A stretch of DNA of 64,000 nt from Dendrocalamus latiflorus (taxonomy: Eukaryota; Streptophyta; Magnoliopsida; Poales; Poaceae): contig CM029645.1 in NCBI GenBank assembly GCA_017311315.1, positions 62,001-126,000 of the forward strand, in the 5' to 3' direction. Below, in pieces: positions 21,957 to 32,041 of the stretch. The notes beneath the pieces were generated by a model. It ran no database searches. It was not told the DNA's origin and saw only the letters and a program-made list of their open reading frames with translations. The stretch's first letter is position 1. Each line of letters opens with the position of its first letter. The translations under genes were made by a program, and so were the position numbers.

Positions 21957-24900
21957 GACTTTACTCTCTGCTTGACTCAGGTTTGCCGGGCAGGGAAGGG
22001 AAAGGTTTGGCTTGTAGACTCCGGGTGTTCATGTCACATGACCGGAGACTCCCGTTGGTTTTCTTCCCTTGCCCGTGCTCTAGGTGATGAGACGATCACC
22101 TTCGGAGATGCTTCATCTGGGCGCGTCATCGCCAAAGGTACAGTGCGCATTAATGACTCTTTCATTTTGAAAGATGTAGCCTTGGTTAGTAAGCTGCAGT
22201 ACAATTTGCTTTCAGTCTCTCAGCTTACCGATGACAGTTTCGAGGTGAGCTTTAAGAAAAATGCTTGTAAAATTCTTGATTCTTCGGGTAGTCTGGTTTG
22301 CGGGATCTCTCGTTATGGGAGGATCTTTCGTGCTGATTTTTCTGAGTCTTCTGGCGATCCTCTCAGGTGTTTAGTTGCTTCTGAGTCCCGCGACCTTTCT
22401 TTCTGGCATAGGAGACTTGGTCATATCGGATTTGACCATTTGACCCGAGTTAGCGGCCACGATCTCATTCGTGGTCTGCCGAAACTCAAAATGGTCAAGG
22501 ATCTTGTTTGCGCTTCATGTCGGCACGGCAAGATGGTTGCCGCTTCTCACCCTCCGGTCACAGTTACTATGACCGATGCACCGGGACAGCTGCTCCACAT
22601 GGATACAGTGGGACCAGCTCGAGTGCAGTCAGCAGGAGGGAAGTGGTATGTGCTTGTTGTGGTCGATGACTTCTCGAGGTATTCTTGGGTGTTTTTCTTA
22701 GCCTCGAAGGATGAGACGTTTTCACATTTCCGAGATCTTTTTAGTAGGCTTTCTGTTGAGCTTCCAGGTGTCTTACGAGCGATCCGCAGTGACAATGGCA
22801 CGGAGTTCAAGAATTCCTACTTTGAGAGTTTCTGTGGTGAGACAGGTGTAGAGCACCAGTTCTCTTCTCCATACGTCCCTCAGCAGAATGGTGTTGTGGA
22901 GAGGAAGAACCGTACCTTGGTCGAGATGGCCAGGACGATGCTTGATGAGTACTCTACACCGCGGAAGTTTTGGGCTGAGGCTATAGCCACCGCGTGCCAT
23001 GTCTCAAATCGAGTTTTTCTTCGGGCACACTTGCACTGCACTTCTTATGAGCTAAGATATGGGCGAAAGCCTAGCGTCTCTCATTTTCGTGTGTTTGGTT
23101 GCAAGTGCTTTGTTTTGAAGTCCGGGAACCTAGATAAGTTCGAGTCACGTTCTTGTGATAGAATCTTTCCAGGTTACTCGCCTTCTTCGCGGGCTTATAG
23201 GGTCTGGAACTGCGAGTCTAGCAAAATGGTAGAGACCTGTGAGGTGACCTTCGACGAGGCCAGTCCGGGGACTAGGCCTGATATCTCAGGTTCTTTAGAG
23301 TAGTCCGAGACCATCTTCGTGGATGATGAGGATGATGGAGACGACGGTTGTCTACCTGATCCTGTCCCTCATCCACCCCTTGAGGTGCCGTCTTCTACCG
23401 CACCTCCAGGTGATCAGCCCATGCCTTCTGCATCCTCTGGAGCTAGTGGCTCTGTTCCTACCTCGTCAGCTCACGAGGTAGAGGCCACTTTTTCATCTCA
23501 TCCTGGACCTCCCCGACATATCCAGAAAAGGCATCCTTCTGAGCAGATGATTGGAGACCTGTTCGAGCGTGTTACTCGCTCAAAATCTGGCTTATCTCAA
23601 TTCTGTCTCCACTCTGCTTTCATTGCCTCCCTTGAGCCCAAGGATATTTCTCATGCTCTTTCCGATGAGTCCTGGGTCAATGCCATGCATGAGGAGTTAG
23701 AAAATTTCGAGAGGAACAAGGTCTGGTCGCTTGTCGAGCCCCCGCGAGGTCACAATATTATTGGGACTAAGTGGGTGTTCAAGAACAAGCAGAGCGAGGA
23801 TGGCGTGGTTATTCGAAACAAGGCTAGACTGGTAGCTCAGGGGTTTTCCCAGGTTGAGGGTCTAGACTTCGAGGAGACCTTTGCCCCTGTAGCTCGACTT
23901 GAGGCCATTAGAATCCTGCTTGCCTTTGCAGCTTCTAAGGGTTTCAAGCTCTACCAGATGGACGTCAAGAGTGCTTTCCTTAATGGAGTCATTGAGGAAG
24001 AAGTTTACGTCAGACAGCCTCCAGGTTTCGAGAACCCCAAATACCCACACCATGTCTTCAAGCTTTCCAAAGCGTTGTATGGACTTAAGCAGGCCCCCAG
24101 AGTTTGGTATGAGAGGCTTAAATCCTACTTGTTGAGTCATGGGTTTGAGATGGGTAAAGTAGACAAGACTTTGTTTATCCGTAGGCTTGGTAGTGACCTT
24201 CTGCTCATCCAAATCTATGTCAATGACATCATCTTTGGCGGCTCTTCCCATGCTCTGGTTTCTCAGTTCTCGGATGTCATGAGCACCGAGTTTGAGATGA
24301 GCATGATGGGTGAGTTGACTTTCTTCCTTGGCTTCCAAATCAAGCAGTCTCGGGAGGGTACTTTTCTACATCAGGGCAAGTACACTCGTGACCTCCTGAG
24401 ACGCTTCGATATGAGTAATGGGAAGCCGGTGTCAACTCCGATGGCTTCTACGGCCTATCTTGACCCAGATGAGGATGGCGAGCCAGTTGATCAGAAAGAA
24501 TACAGAAGTATGATCGGCTCCCTTCTTTACCTCACTGCCTTGAGACCAGACATACACTTCTCAGTGTGTCTGTGTGCTCGTTTTCAGGCTTCTCCTCGCG
24601 TATCTCACCGCCAGGCGGTGAAGCGCATCTTTCGGTACCTTCGAGCTACCATTGACTATGGTATCTGGTACTCTTCCTCATCCTGTCTTTCCTTGAGAGC
24701 CTTCTCGGATGCAGACTTTGCCGGCTGTAGGATAGATAGGAAGAGCACCTCTGGCACCTGCCAATTCATTGGCACTTCTCTCGTTTCCTGGTCTTCGAGG
24801 AAGCAGTCCGGTGTTGCACAGTCCACTGCAGAGGCCGAGTACGTTGCTGCTGCCAGTTGCTGTAGCCAGGTACTTTGGATGGTTTCGACCCTGCGGGACT

Positions 24901-25166
24901 TTGGGTTAGCCTTAGACAGTGTTCCACTCTTTTGTGATAACACGTCTGCTATCAACATTGCTAAAAACCCAGTGCAGCACTCTCGGACCAAGCACATTGA
25001 TATCCGATACCACTTTCTTAGAGACCATGTAGAGAAGGGTGATATAGTGCTCCAATTTGTGGAGAGTGACCACCAGTTGGCTGACATCTTCACCAAGCCT
25101 TTGGACAGTTCGAGGTTTTCAGCTCTGCGGGGAGAGCTTGGGGTGGTTTGTCCTTACGGACTGTAG
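21957..25166 (+). pseudogene. pol: pol of element 1: protease, integrase, RT, RNase H; one stop and a mutated RT active site
   Basis: Pol is in the -1 frame relative to gag and is open from 21957. Order: aspartic protease with DSGC (Asp 22017-22019); integrase HHCC zinc region (about 22400-22520); integrase core with Asp 22602-22604, Asp 22791-22793 and Glu 22899-22901, all present; reverse transcriptase with Asp 23961-23963 in YQMDVKSAF; RNase H with SDADFAG, STAEAEYVA and CDNTSA, all present; stop at 25164-25166. Integrase before RT defines the copia type. Two lesions are seen. TAG at 23301-23303 replaces the CAG of element 2. The RT catalytic box reads YVND instead of YVDD, with Asn at 24222-24224. 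The copy would be enzymatically dead in RT even if the stop were read through. Confidence 0.93.
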
Positions 25167-26861
25167 TGAGGGGGAGCTTGGGCTTTACTGCTTTATTATA
25201 TTAATTATGCTTCTGTCTCATTTCTGTTGCATTGCATTTGCGGGTGCATTGGGTTAAGTCCTTCTAGCATAGGTTAGAGTGTTTCTTGTGTTGAGTTGGT
25301 TAGACTTCTTACTCTTATCTTGTGCTTCCAGGAGTAGCTATTTCTCATCTCACTAGGTTGAGCTCACTCACTTCTTGTAGGTTCTAGCGAGGGTTGGGCC
25401 ACCCTCGGGTAGACAGGGTACGTGTTTGCTCTCTAGTGTGTGATTTACTGTCAGCTGATTGTCCTGGAGTCATATGGGGTAGATGAGAATCAGTCTGAGC
25501 CATAGTTGTCTCTATATCTTATCTATGCTTTAAGGACTGCCTGTTTTGGTTTTATTTGCCAGCTTCTCGATTTATTGCTTTAGTTCAGGGAGAGTTCATT
25601 TGGGAGCTTCTGGAGCTTAATTGTGACTTAACTCAACTTAAACTAAAAGTTGCATGTCATGTTGAGGGGGAGCTGGATTTTTCTGCATTTTAGCTTTTAG
25701 CATTGTAATATATAACTACATTGAGCCTTGATTATTATCCTGCTATGACATGTTTACAATGCTTTACATCTTGCCATGACTTGTGCTTAGCTTGCTAGAT
25801 TTATCATGACTTCATATGTGTAGACTAGCGTTTGCCATGATAAGTTAAGTAAAAATTGATCAACTTAAATTAAACTTGTCATGCTAGCATTTGAGTTTAG
25901 TCTTTCTTGAGCTATCCTTTTATGATTCATGCCATGTCAAATAGGCTGAGTAGAGCGTTGAATCTATATTGAGCCTTAGTTTGAGCTGTTTTAGTCTCCT
26001 GATGATACATGAGTTAGTACAATGTGTTAAAAAGCAAAAAGATCTCTTTTGTGCGAAAAAACTGATCTCACCAATTCTTTCCTATGAGACGGCTTGCCAT
26101 TGCACTTGGCATGAACTTAGGGGGAGTTTTGGATGACCTAGACTATCTTCTTAAGTTTATTGCTTGGAGTAGTCGCATAAGGCTTGAGATCTAGCACATA
26201 AACAAAAAAATTGGGTTGAAAACAACCATATGCTTTCAAAAGACAATGTTTAATGTGCTCAATTTGCTTAATCTACAATCAGAACCAAGTACTTTAACCA
26301 ATGTTTCAATCTTGAGCTTATAGCACTCTATTTGGACTCAATGTTAGCTTCTTTGTTCCGCTTAACTTATTGACATGGCCTGCATCATCCTTGGATGTCT
26401 CTAGCTAAACTTTACTCATTGATGACTTGACTTGCTCACAAAATGCATTACATTTCAGATTGTCATCTATGTGCTCTAGCTGGCTTATATATATGTTGTC
26501 ATGATCTAGATAGCGTTTTATTGAGTTATGGCTTGGTGTATTACATTATGGTCATTATGGATAATTCTCATAGCTCTAAATGCTTAAAATAAACAAACTT
26601 CAGTCATTTTCATCCTTTGTCGTGTCATATTCTCTCGTTTGCATCTTGATGTGTTTATTGCCAAAAGGGGGAGAATAGAGAAGAAAAAGTCATTTGGGAG
26701 CTTTTTAGAGCGTTGGAGAAAAATTTGCTCTTTCAGCTTGCTGCTCTAGTGCTTCCTTTGGTCGACATGGTCATTAGTTTCATTCCCGTCCTTGGACCAT
26801 GTTGGACTTTACAAATCAAACTTTACTTCATGCTTTTTCGGAGTTTGTCAATATACTCATC
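25167..26861 (+). other. 3' non-coding region of element 1 between pol and polypurine tract
   Basis: About 1.7 kb without a convincing frame. SIRE-type elements sometimes carry an env-like frame here; the only candidate, 26713-26907, is 64 codons, hydrophobic and runs into the LTR, so I do not call it. It has regularly placed AGGGGGAG boxes at 25169-25176, 25665-25672, 26119-26126 and 26666-26673, and a 94-bp block (26033-26126) almost identical to element 2. Confidence 0.75.
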
Positions 26862-26872
26862 AAGGGGGAGAT
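26862..26872 (+). other. Polypurine tract of element 1
   Basis: AAGGGGGAGAT abuts the TGAGAG start of the 3' LTR. This is the plus-strand primer site. Element 2 has the same sequence at 53093-53103. Confidence 0.9.
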
Positions 26873-28972
26873 TGAGAGACCATGCGGTCGTGACTCCATG
26901 TGAATGATGAGTATTTGACGTTGGTCTAAGTGAGTCGAGTTTGGTTTGCGTAGTTCGGAGTCGAGTCGTTGCATGGCGCAGTCGGGCTCGGTCGGACTTG
27001 GTCATTCCTGGTCGTATGGGTTTATGTTCATATTTCGATGATTCGACAGGTTTGGACTTCATTATGGTAAGTATTATGGTATTTACGCTTTCATGTATCG
27101 AGCGGTGCTATTTGATGTGTTCTTTGTCTGTGTGGCTGCAGGACATCGGGTGGAGTCATGGCGAGACACGTGGACCGGACTAGGCGCTGAGGTCAGAACG
27201 GTCGGGATCTGTCGAAGACGACGTAGACTCGAGGTGGTTGCGAGGCGTGCGAGGCAAGGAGCGCGGAAGCTTCCCGGAAGGTGCAGGAGGGGCGAATCGG
27301 GAAATTCGCGAGGCTGCACAAGTGGGAGCGGGCGCCGTTGGATTTAGCAGGCGTAACGGGGCGGAGACCCGTTAGCCAAGGCTATAAATAGGATTGAGGG
27401 GCTGCATGCCCACTTGAGCACTTCAAGGGTTTTAGGGTTTCCTTTAGTCAAAAGAGTCTTTAGTGGTTGTTTTGGCTTTAGGCTTTAGTGGGTGAGAAGG
27501 CAGAGTGTTGTCTGTCCACCTTCGATGTGTTCCATGTGAGTTCATCCCCTTCCAAGCATGTATGGGTTGGATTCTTGGCTTGGAGAGGAGAGGGATTGAT
27601 TGGAGAGTCTTGTAATCATCCTTGTGTATCAAGTCGGGGTATCGGGACTCCTCTGTATTCATTGTGATCCAAGGAATGAAATCTGAGTTTGTCTCCTGTT
27701 CGTAGCTCTGTTCATCGATGCCCCTTTTTGGAGATTTCTTGACTTTTTGTTTTTCGAGTTCTTGCTTGCTGTGGAGGTGCAAAATGGGTTGCTTAGTGAT
27801 GGGAGAGTGATCTTAGACCATTTGGTCAGCTAGAATCCCAAAGATAAGTTTTTAATCTCAGTTTTGCATTTCTAAGTTTCTCTGTTCATCTTTTCCCTTT
27901 CTAGGTCTTTGTCCAGATTTTGATCCCTTCAAGGAGATGGCCTAATCTTTGGTCTGAGAACCCCTTGGGCTATTGCTAACATAACTGCAAAGTCTCATTG
28001 CCAAAGATTGAGAGATTGTGGAGTTTTCTGATCTTTAGTTCTTCATCTGAAGTCTTGCCCAGTTTCTAGGGTTTTGTTGTTTTTCTCTTTTCTCCTCTCA
28101 AGTTGGCATGATATTTGAGGTTTGGGCTCCTGAGTTGATTGCTAATATATCCTCAAAGTATCATGTGCAAAGGTTCAAGGGTTTAGGAGAAATTGTGATT
28201 TTTGTCAAGTCTCTGTAATTTTCAGGTTGTGGTCTTAAATCTGAAATTCCTGTGATTTGGTAGCTTTCTTGGTGTAGTTAAGGCTTCTATTATATTTAAA
28301 ATAGTTCTCAGGTGTTGGGAGCCAAAAAGAATGGAAGCTTTTTCTTCACCTCATTGATTTTTGGCAAGTTCTTGATCCCTCTGTTGCTTGTCTGAATTTA
28401 AGCTGCTGCTACAGTGCCTGTTTGAAGCTTTCAAGCTGCTGTTCAGCATATTTAATTTGCATCTTTTTGCTGCTGTTTTCAGCTCCTTCCAGTTGCAGTT
28501 TTCAGCTCTAATTGCTGCTGTTTTCAACTTCTATTCTCTGCTGTTTTTAGCTCTTGTGCTCTGCAGGTTTCAGCAGTAAATTTCAGCAATTGAAGTGCAG
28601 TTTTCAGCAGTCAATTTCAGCTTTTTGAAGTGCAGTTCTTAGCCAATTTGCAGCTCTCTTTTGCTGTGCAGCTTGGCTCATTTTCAGCAGCAAAATAGTC
28701 ACTATTTAGAGCATTTGTAGTGGCTGTTTTCAGCAGCAAAGGGAGTCCTTTTTGGGCTATTTTCAGCTGCGGTCTTGAACAGCGAAGAGTTCATTTTCAG
28801 TCTTCTCTTTGATATTTTCTGGGAGTCTCTTTTGTCCAATTAGCAAACTTCTTCTGGCTTCATAGCTTTTTAGCTATTGGAGAGAAGTTGCAAGTAGATA
28901 CTTGTGCGGGGATGAATTTTTAGAAGACCGACATTCACCCCCCCCCCCCTCTGTCGCCATTTCGGTCCTACA
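26873..28972 (+). repeat. 3' LTR of element 1
   Basis: Nearly identical to 16882-18976. Differences I could find are CGTGG/CATGG, GATGTG/GATCTG, GTTTC/GTCTC, GCTGC/GTTGC, TGAGAG/TGGGAG and TAGCTT/TGGCTT, plus a longer C run before CTCTGTCGCC. Length differs by exactly the five extra C. TATA box at 27383-27391. It ends CCTACA at 28972 followed by the TTTTT duplication. Confidence 0.95.
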
Positions 28973-28977
28973 TTTTT

Positions 28978-29530
28978 AAGCTGCTTTGATTTCAGTCTCG
29001 TTCTTATTCGCGGTAATTATAGAAAAAGCACTTCCTTGTAAATTATTTTCATTTGTATTTGTTCTCGATCGTACAAATTGCAGAGTACTGCCTGGCCTAA
29101 ACTTGTTGCGACGAGCAACTAGCAGAATAGGAATTTCTCTTTAATTTAGATTATTATAAGAATGGACACACGCACACACAAGTACGACACAAATATACAC
29201 ACGTAATAACTCCCCTCAAAAAAAAATATGCACACACAACCCTGCCTAGAATTGTAGAGGCAAAGGATAAATCAACCACCTCACGAGGCATGCACTTTTA
29301 CACTAAAATATATTCTTATAGGCAATAAAGATTTAAACTGTGATAGATGGAATGGTACTCCCACGACAACAACTAGTTTTGTGTTTCCATTTGTATCCTA
29401 CGGAGGTACCAATGATACACCAGGTTAGTGTTGTGCAGATTAAAGCCTCCCAAGTCGTGTGCTGCATGCATGTGTTGCTTAGTTATATGCAGATCAATAA
29501 GATTATGCATGACAAAGTCATGTCTACTAT
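28978..29530. other. Intergenic, nothing recognised
   Basis: AT-rich flank of element 1 with a CA-rich patch near 29165-29235. No gene is supportable. Confidence 0.45.
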
Positions 29531-30120
29531 TTTCTTTTTTTTTCTTTTTTTAGATAAAGGATATAAAATCCGGCCTCTATATCCACGAAGGATATACACA
29601 GCCAAAAGTTACACGAGCTCTTAGGCTCAAAGCCTCAAAACTGAGGTACATAAAACAACATAAAAGATAGCTTAAGGACTATGAAAAAACTAGAAAGGCT
29701 AAGCTTCAGCACTTTTTCTCCGTCCTTGCTTACAACCAAGCCCCTAACCTCATCCACCCGTGCCACCCAAACTTCGGTCTGCTTTGAGTGAAGATGGACC
29801 TCCGAGGCGACGTCTCCAAGAAGGCGACGAGAGTCGCCGACGCCGCCCGCCTCACCGAGGCAAGGCTTTCACCTGGAGATCAGTAAACATGAGAGCTACG
29901 TAGTGCCACGACACACCTCCAGGAAGGATAATGGCGCCCGAAGGCGTCATTGATGTCGAGACCAGTAAAAACACCGGCAAGGCTTTCGCCAGCACATCCA
30001 CAGCACCCCACGCACTACCCACACGCAAAATAGACCGCCACCAACACTCCAGGGCCCTGCACGCCTCAAGGCCATGGCATAGCCACCCTTGAACTTCACG
30101 ACGAGCCGCTTTCTGCAATG
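29531..30120 (-). mobile_element. 3' end of a LINE-like non-LTR retrotransposon with poly(A) tail, minus strand
   Basis: Read on the minus strand, a GC-rich stretch passes into GCTCGTGTAACTTTTGGCTG, then GGCCGGATTTTATATCC, and ends in a poly(A) tail (plus-strand T-rich tract 29531-29551). This order, 3' UTR-like text followed by an A tail, is typical of grass LINE 3' ends. No reverse transcriptase is left, so it is a 5'-truncated or chimeric copy. No clear target duplication was found. Confidence 0.5.
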
Positions 30121-30167
30121 TCCGTCACTGTAGAAACCACTAAGCGACGACTAAGCGCCACCAGGAA

Positions 30168-30371
30168 TCTGAACGGCACGTGGATCACCACCGTCTTCTT
30201 GCTCCCGGTCGCAACCAACTGGAACTCGGAGTTGATGAAGAGGACCTTGAGGTCGTTCTTGAGCTCCTGGTTGCCACTCTCCAAGTCGAAGAACTCCTGC
30301 GCGACAGAGTTCACAAACTCCGAGGGCCCGGGGCCCTAGTCCTCCTGCACCTTCCTCCTCACCGCGAACAG
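30168..30371 (-). pseudogene. Fragment of a 40S ribosomal protein S7 (eS7) gene, broken
   Basis: Reading the minus strand from 30371 to 30168 gives a stretch that follows the N-terminal part of plant ribosomal protein S7: an RRKVQED segment, then SEFVNSVAQEFFDLE, NQELKNDLKVLFINS and KKTVVIHVPFR. The family's conserved VVIHVPYR signature is recognisable. A TAG stop at 30336-30338 lies where the family has a codon before the Gly/Glu-Pro stretch, and resemblance ends after VPFR, so about the last two thirds of the protein is missing. The fragment is fused downstream to the LINE-like tail and upstream to GC-rich DNA. It is a captured or retrotransposed piece, not a working gene. The family is recognised from memory of S7 proteins, not by a search. 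Confidence 0.75.
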
Positions 30372-31000
30372 GAGCGGAGGCGGCACCGGCGAAGCGGCTA
30401 CGCGCGCTCTCCCGCCTCTCACTGCCGGCGGAGAAAGAAGCCTGAGGGAGAAGCCGGCGCGGGCGGGCGCGGCACGGCGGGCGGAGCCGCCGCAACACCG
30501 ATTTCTCCGCCGGGAAGCGCACGAGAGCCGCCGCCTCCGGGCCCAACGCCCTGCCGCCCGCTTGGAGCTGGCCGCCGTCCCAAAACCCCGCGCTCGAGGG
30601 CGACCTCACAAAGCCGGTCGCCGCTTCCGCTCGATCCCGCCGCCTCGAAACCACCGGCCCGCCGCCTGCCTTCGGCCCGAAACTGCCGGAACCGCACCGG
30701 CTGCCCACGCTCGCACCCGCGCTGGCGCCACCGACCGCCGCCCCGAAGCCGCTGTGCACGGTCGAAACCGAGCTCGGCGGCCGCCCGCCCCTACCACATG
30801 CTCTCTTGAGCTCCTCGCGCCGCCAGGGAGTCGGCGGCTAGGGATTAAAAGACATATCTAACAATTACAAAAGGAAACCACGGGTGGGACCCCCTCCCTC
30901 CTCGACGCCGGCGAGGCCGCCGGAGGAGGGGGAGGGGGGCCAGATCTGGAGAACGAGAGGAGGAGGTGAAAGGTCGTGGGGAGGTGAGAGGTCTGATTCA
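30372..31000 (-). other. GC-rich stretch attached to the S7 fragment
   Basis: Very GC-rich DNA open in several frames on both strands (for example 30180-30809 plus and 30151-30759 minus), all Pro/Ala/Arg/Gly-rich and without domains. It may be the 5' part of the same chimeric insertion, or pieces of other genes. The open frames are composition artefacts. Confidence 0.35.
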
Positions 31001-31462
31001 AGATAGGTAAGATAGGTATTTGAAGATTGGACGGTCATTTTTTTCTGTCCAGTCAAGACTGATATAGATTATACAGAGCATAAAGCACAAAAGAAGTATA
31101 CTGCAAAACAAAAGTAAAATTATCAGAAAAATTATGATCGACGAAGATAAAAAAAACACACGGAAATATCCAAAACCCTTCTGAGGTTCTTGTTGATAAA
31201 TAATAAAGCTAGCTTGGTGATGAGGACACAGAATGGCACAAATTTAGCCGACTTGCTTTGATTTCAGGATCATCTTTACCTCTTCTTTACAGTCATGCGA
31301 CGAACAAGAAAAGATGAAGAGAATCGTTATCTCAAAACTCCTATACGTACGTACATATGTATCTCTGTATTCACATGTGTATGGCTAGTACGTATATGCT
31401 ATTTCTTACACTTATTCCAAAAATATTTTGTATGCACGAGCTAGGACTACCGATCCCGGCTG

Positions 31463-31888
31463 CTAGAAATCACTGCCTTCTGGTATGCTCTCCAAGGCAG
31501 GCTGCCATCCTCTGCAACACTCCTGCTTACTCTCACGATCGCTTGCTTCTTTGCGCATGAGCTGCACCATGACGTCCAAGGAGATGTCCTCCTTGTTGAG
31601 CATCTTCTTGAGCTCCTGCTTACTGATGACCAGCTTCACCCTGATGACACCCGGATCGGCGACAGCCGGCGCCTTAACCGGGAACAGGTGGTAGAGCCTC
31701 CCGACGGCCATGTCGGCCGCCGGGTCGAGGTGCTGCTGCGCCGGGAGCGCGTCGGAGATGGAGTGGCCCGGCGGGAACTCAGCGAGGGCCTCATGGACCT
31801 TCAGGGGGGACGGCAGCTTGAGGATCTCGCCGTCCATTCTCATGATCTTGATCTCCTTCCTGTCCTGAACCACTAGGCAGTTCCCCAT
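31463..31888 (-). CDS. PADRE-domain (DUF4228) small plant protein, intact
   Basis: The 141-residue product begins MGNCLVVQDRKEIKIMRMDG, the characteristic start of plant DUF4228/PADRE proteins. A predicted N-myristoylation site (Gly2) and Cys4 suggest membrane attachment. The middle keeps the family pattern: ILKLPSPLKVHEALAEFPPGH, a GRLYHLFPV motif, then a charged helix (SKQELKKML). The family is known for induction by stress and pathogens; its biochemical role is unknown. I chose the Met at 31886-31888 over the in-frame upstream start at 32002 because the family starts MGNC and the upstream 38 codons look like leader. A TATA-like TTTAAATA lies on the minus strand at 32034-32041. The leader contains a 16-bp tandem duplication near 31964-31996. 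Single exon, no lesions; it is the only clearly intact host gene in the window. Confidence 0.9.
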   Translation of the reverse strand: MGNCLVVQDRKEIKIMRMDGEILKLPSPLKVHEALAEFPPGHSISDALPAQQHLDPAADMAVGRLYHLFPVKAPAVADPGVIRVKLVISKQELKKMLNKEDISLDVMVQLMRKEASDRESKQECCRGWQPALESIPEGSDF

Positions 31889-32033
31889 GATGATGAGTTG
31901 CAAGGAGATTTGTGATGAATTATGAAGCACAATCGAAAGATGATCACAATTCACAAGTGCGTGTGTAGTATGTCTGTCTGTGTAGTATGTCTGTCTGTCC
32001 AAGTGGGGGGTTGGAGAACTCAGTGGTGTGCTC

Positions 32034-32041
32034 TATTTAAA
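32034..32041 (-). promoter_or_regulatory. TATA-like box of the PADRE gene
   Basis: TTTAAATA on the minus strand lies about 145 bp upstream of the chosen start codon, leaving room for a leader of about 110 bases. Confidence 0.5.

Larger units (their letters stand above)
19033..21975 (+). pseudogene. gag: gag of element 1, giant Gag polyprotein with two in-frame stops
   Basis: Gag forms the particle and binds element RNA. The frame starts at ATG 19033 in a good context (gagccATGG) and runs to TGA 21973-21975, about 980 codons, very long for a copia Gag. The N-terminal third is the capsid-like part (motif FWKSRMETYIQ near residue 24). A CCHC zinc knuckle (CX2CX4HX4C) lies at 19855-19896. An acidic stretch and a coiled-coil region with six CxxC pairs follow (20368-21111). 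A second CCHC knuckle lies at 21457-21498, then an Arg/Ser-rich tail. Two TAG codons, 19360-19362 and 21133-21135, interrupt an otherwise unbroken frame; element 2 has CAG at both places. No frameshifts. The two stops make the copy non-functional unless read through. Confidence 0.9.
16882..28972 (+). mobile_element. Complete SIRE/Maximus-type Ty1/copia retrotransposon (element 1), 12,091 bp
   Basis: Two LTRs of 2095 and 2100 bp (16882-18976, 26873-28972), each beginning TGAGAGACC and ending CCTACA, enclose a Met-tRNA primer site, gag, pol in integrase-before-RT order (copia type), a 1.7-kb non-coding tail and a polypurine tract. A 5-bp target duplication TTTTT flanks it (16877-16881, 28973-28977). 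By eye the LTRs differ at only about six substitutions plus a C-run of 7 versus 12. This implies a very recent insertion, on the order of 0.1 million years at commonly used grass rates. The coding part has three in-frame TAG codons and a changed RT active site, so it is no longer autonomous. Large gag and long LTRs fit the Opie/Ji/SIRE lineage. Confidence 0.95.

Noticed and set aside
26713..26907. Hydrophobic frame near the 3' LTR, considered as an env-like gene
   Set aside because: Only 64 codons, runs into the LTR, and the counterpart in element 2 (52928-53149) is changed by the 98-bp duplication. T-rich DNA readily gives hydrophobic frames.
30151..30809. Long open frames on both strands in the GC-rich stretch (202 and 209 codons)
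   Set aside because: They overlap on opposite strands, are Pro/Ala/Arg/Gly-rich without domains, and one overlaps the real S7 frame. Open frames of this length are expected from GC-rich DNA.
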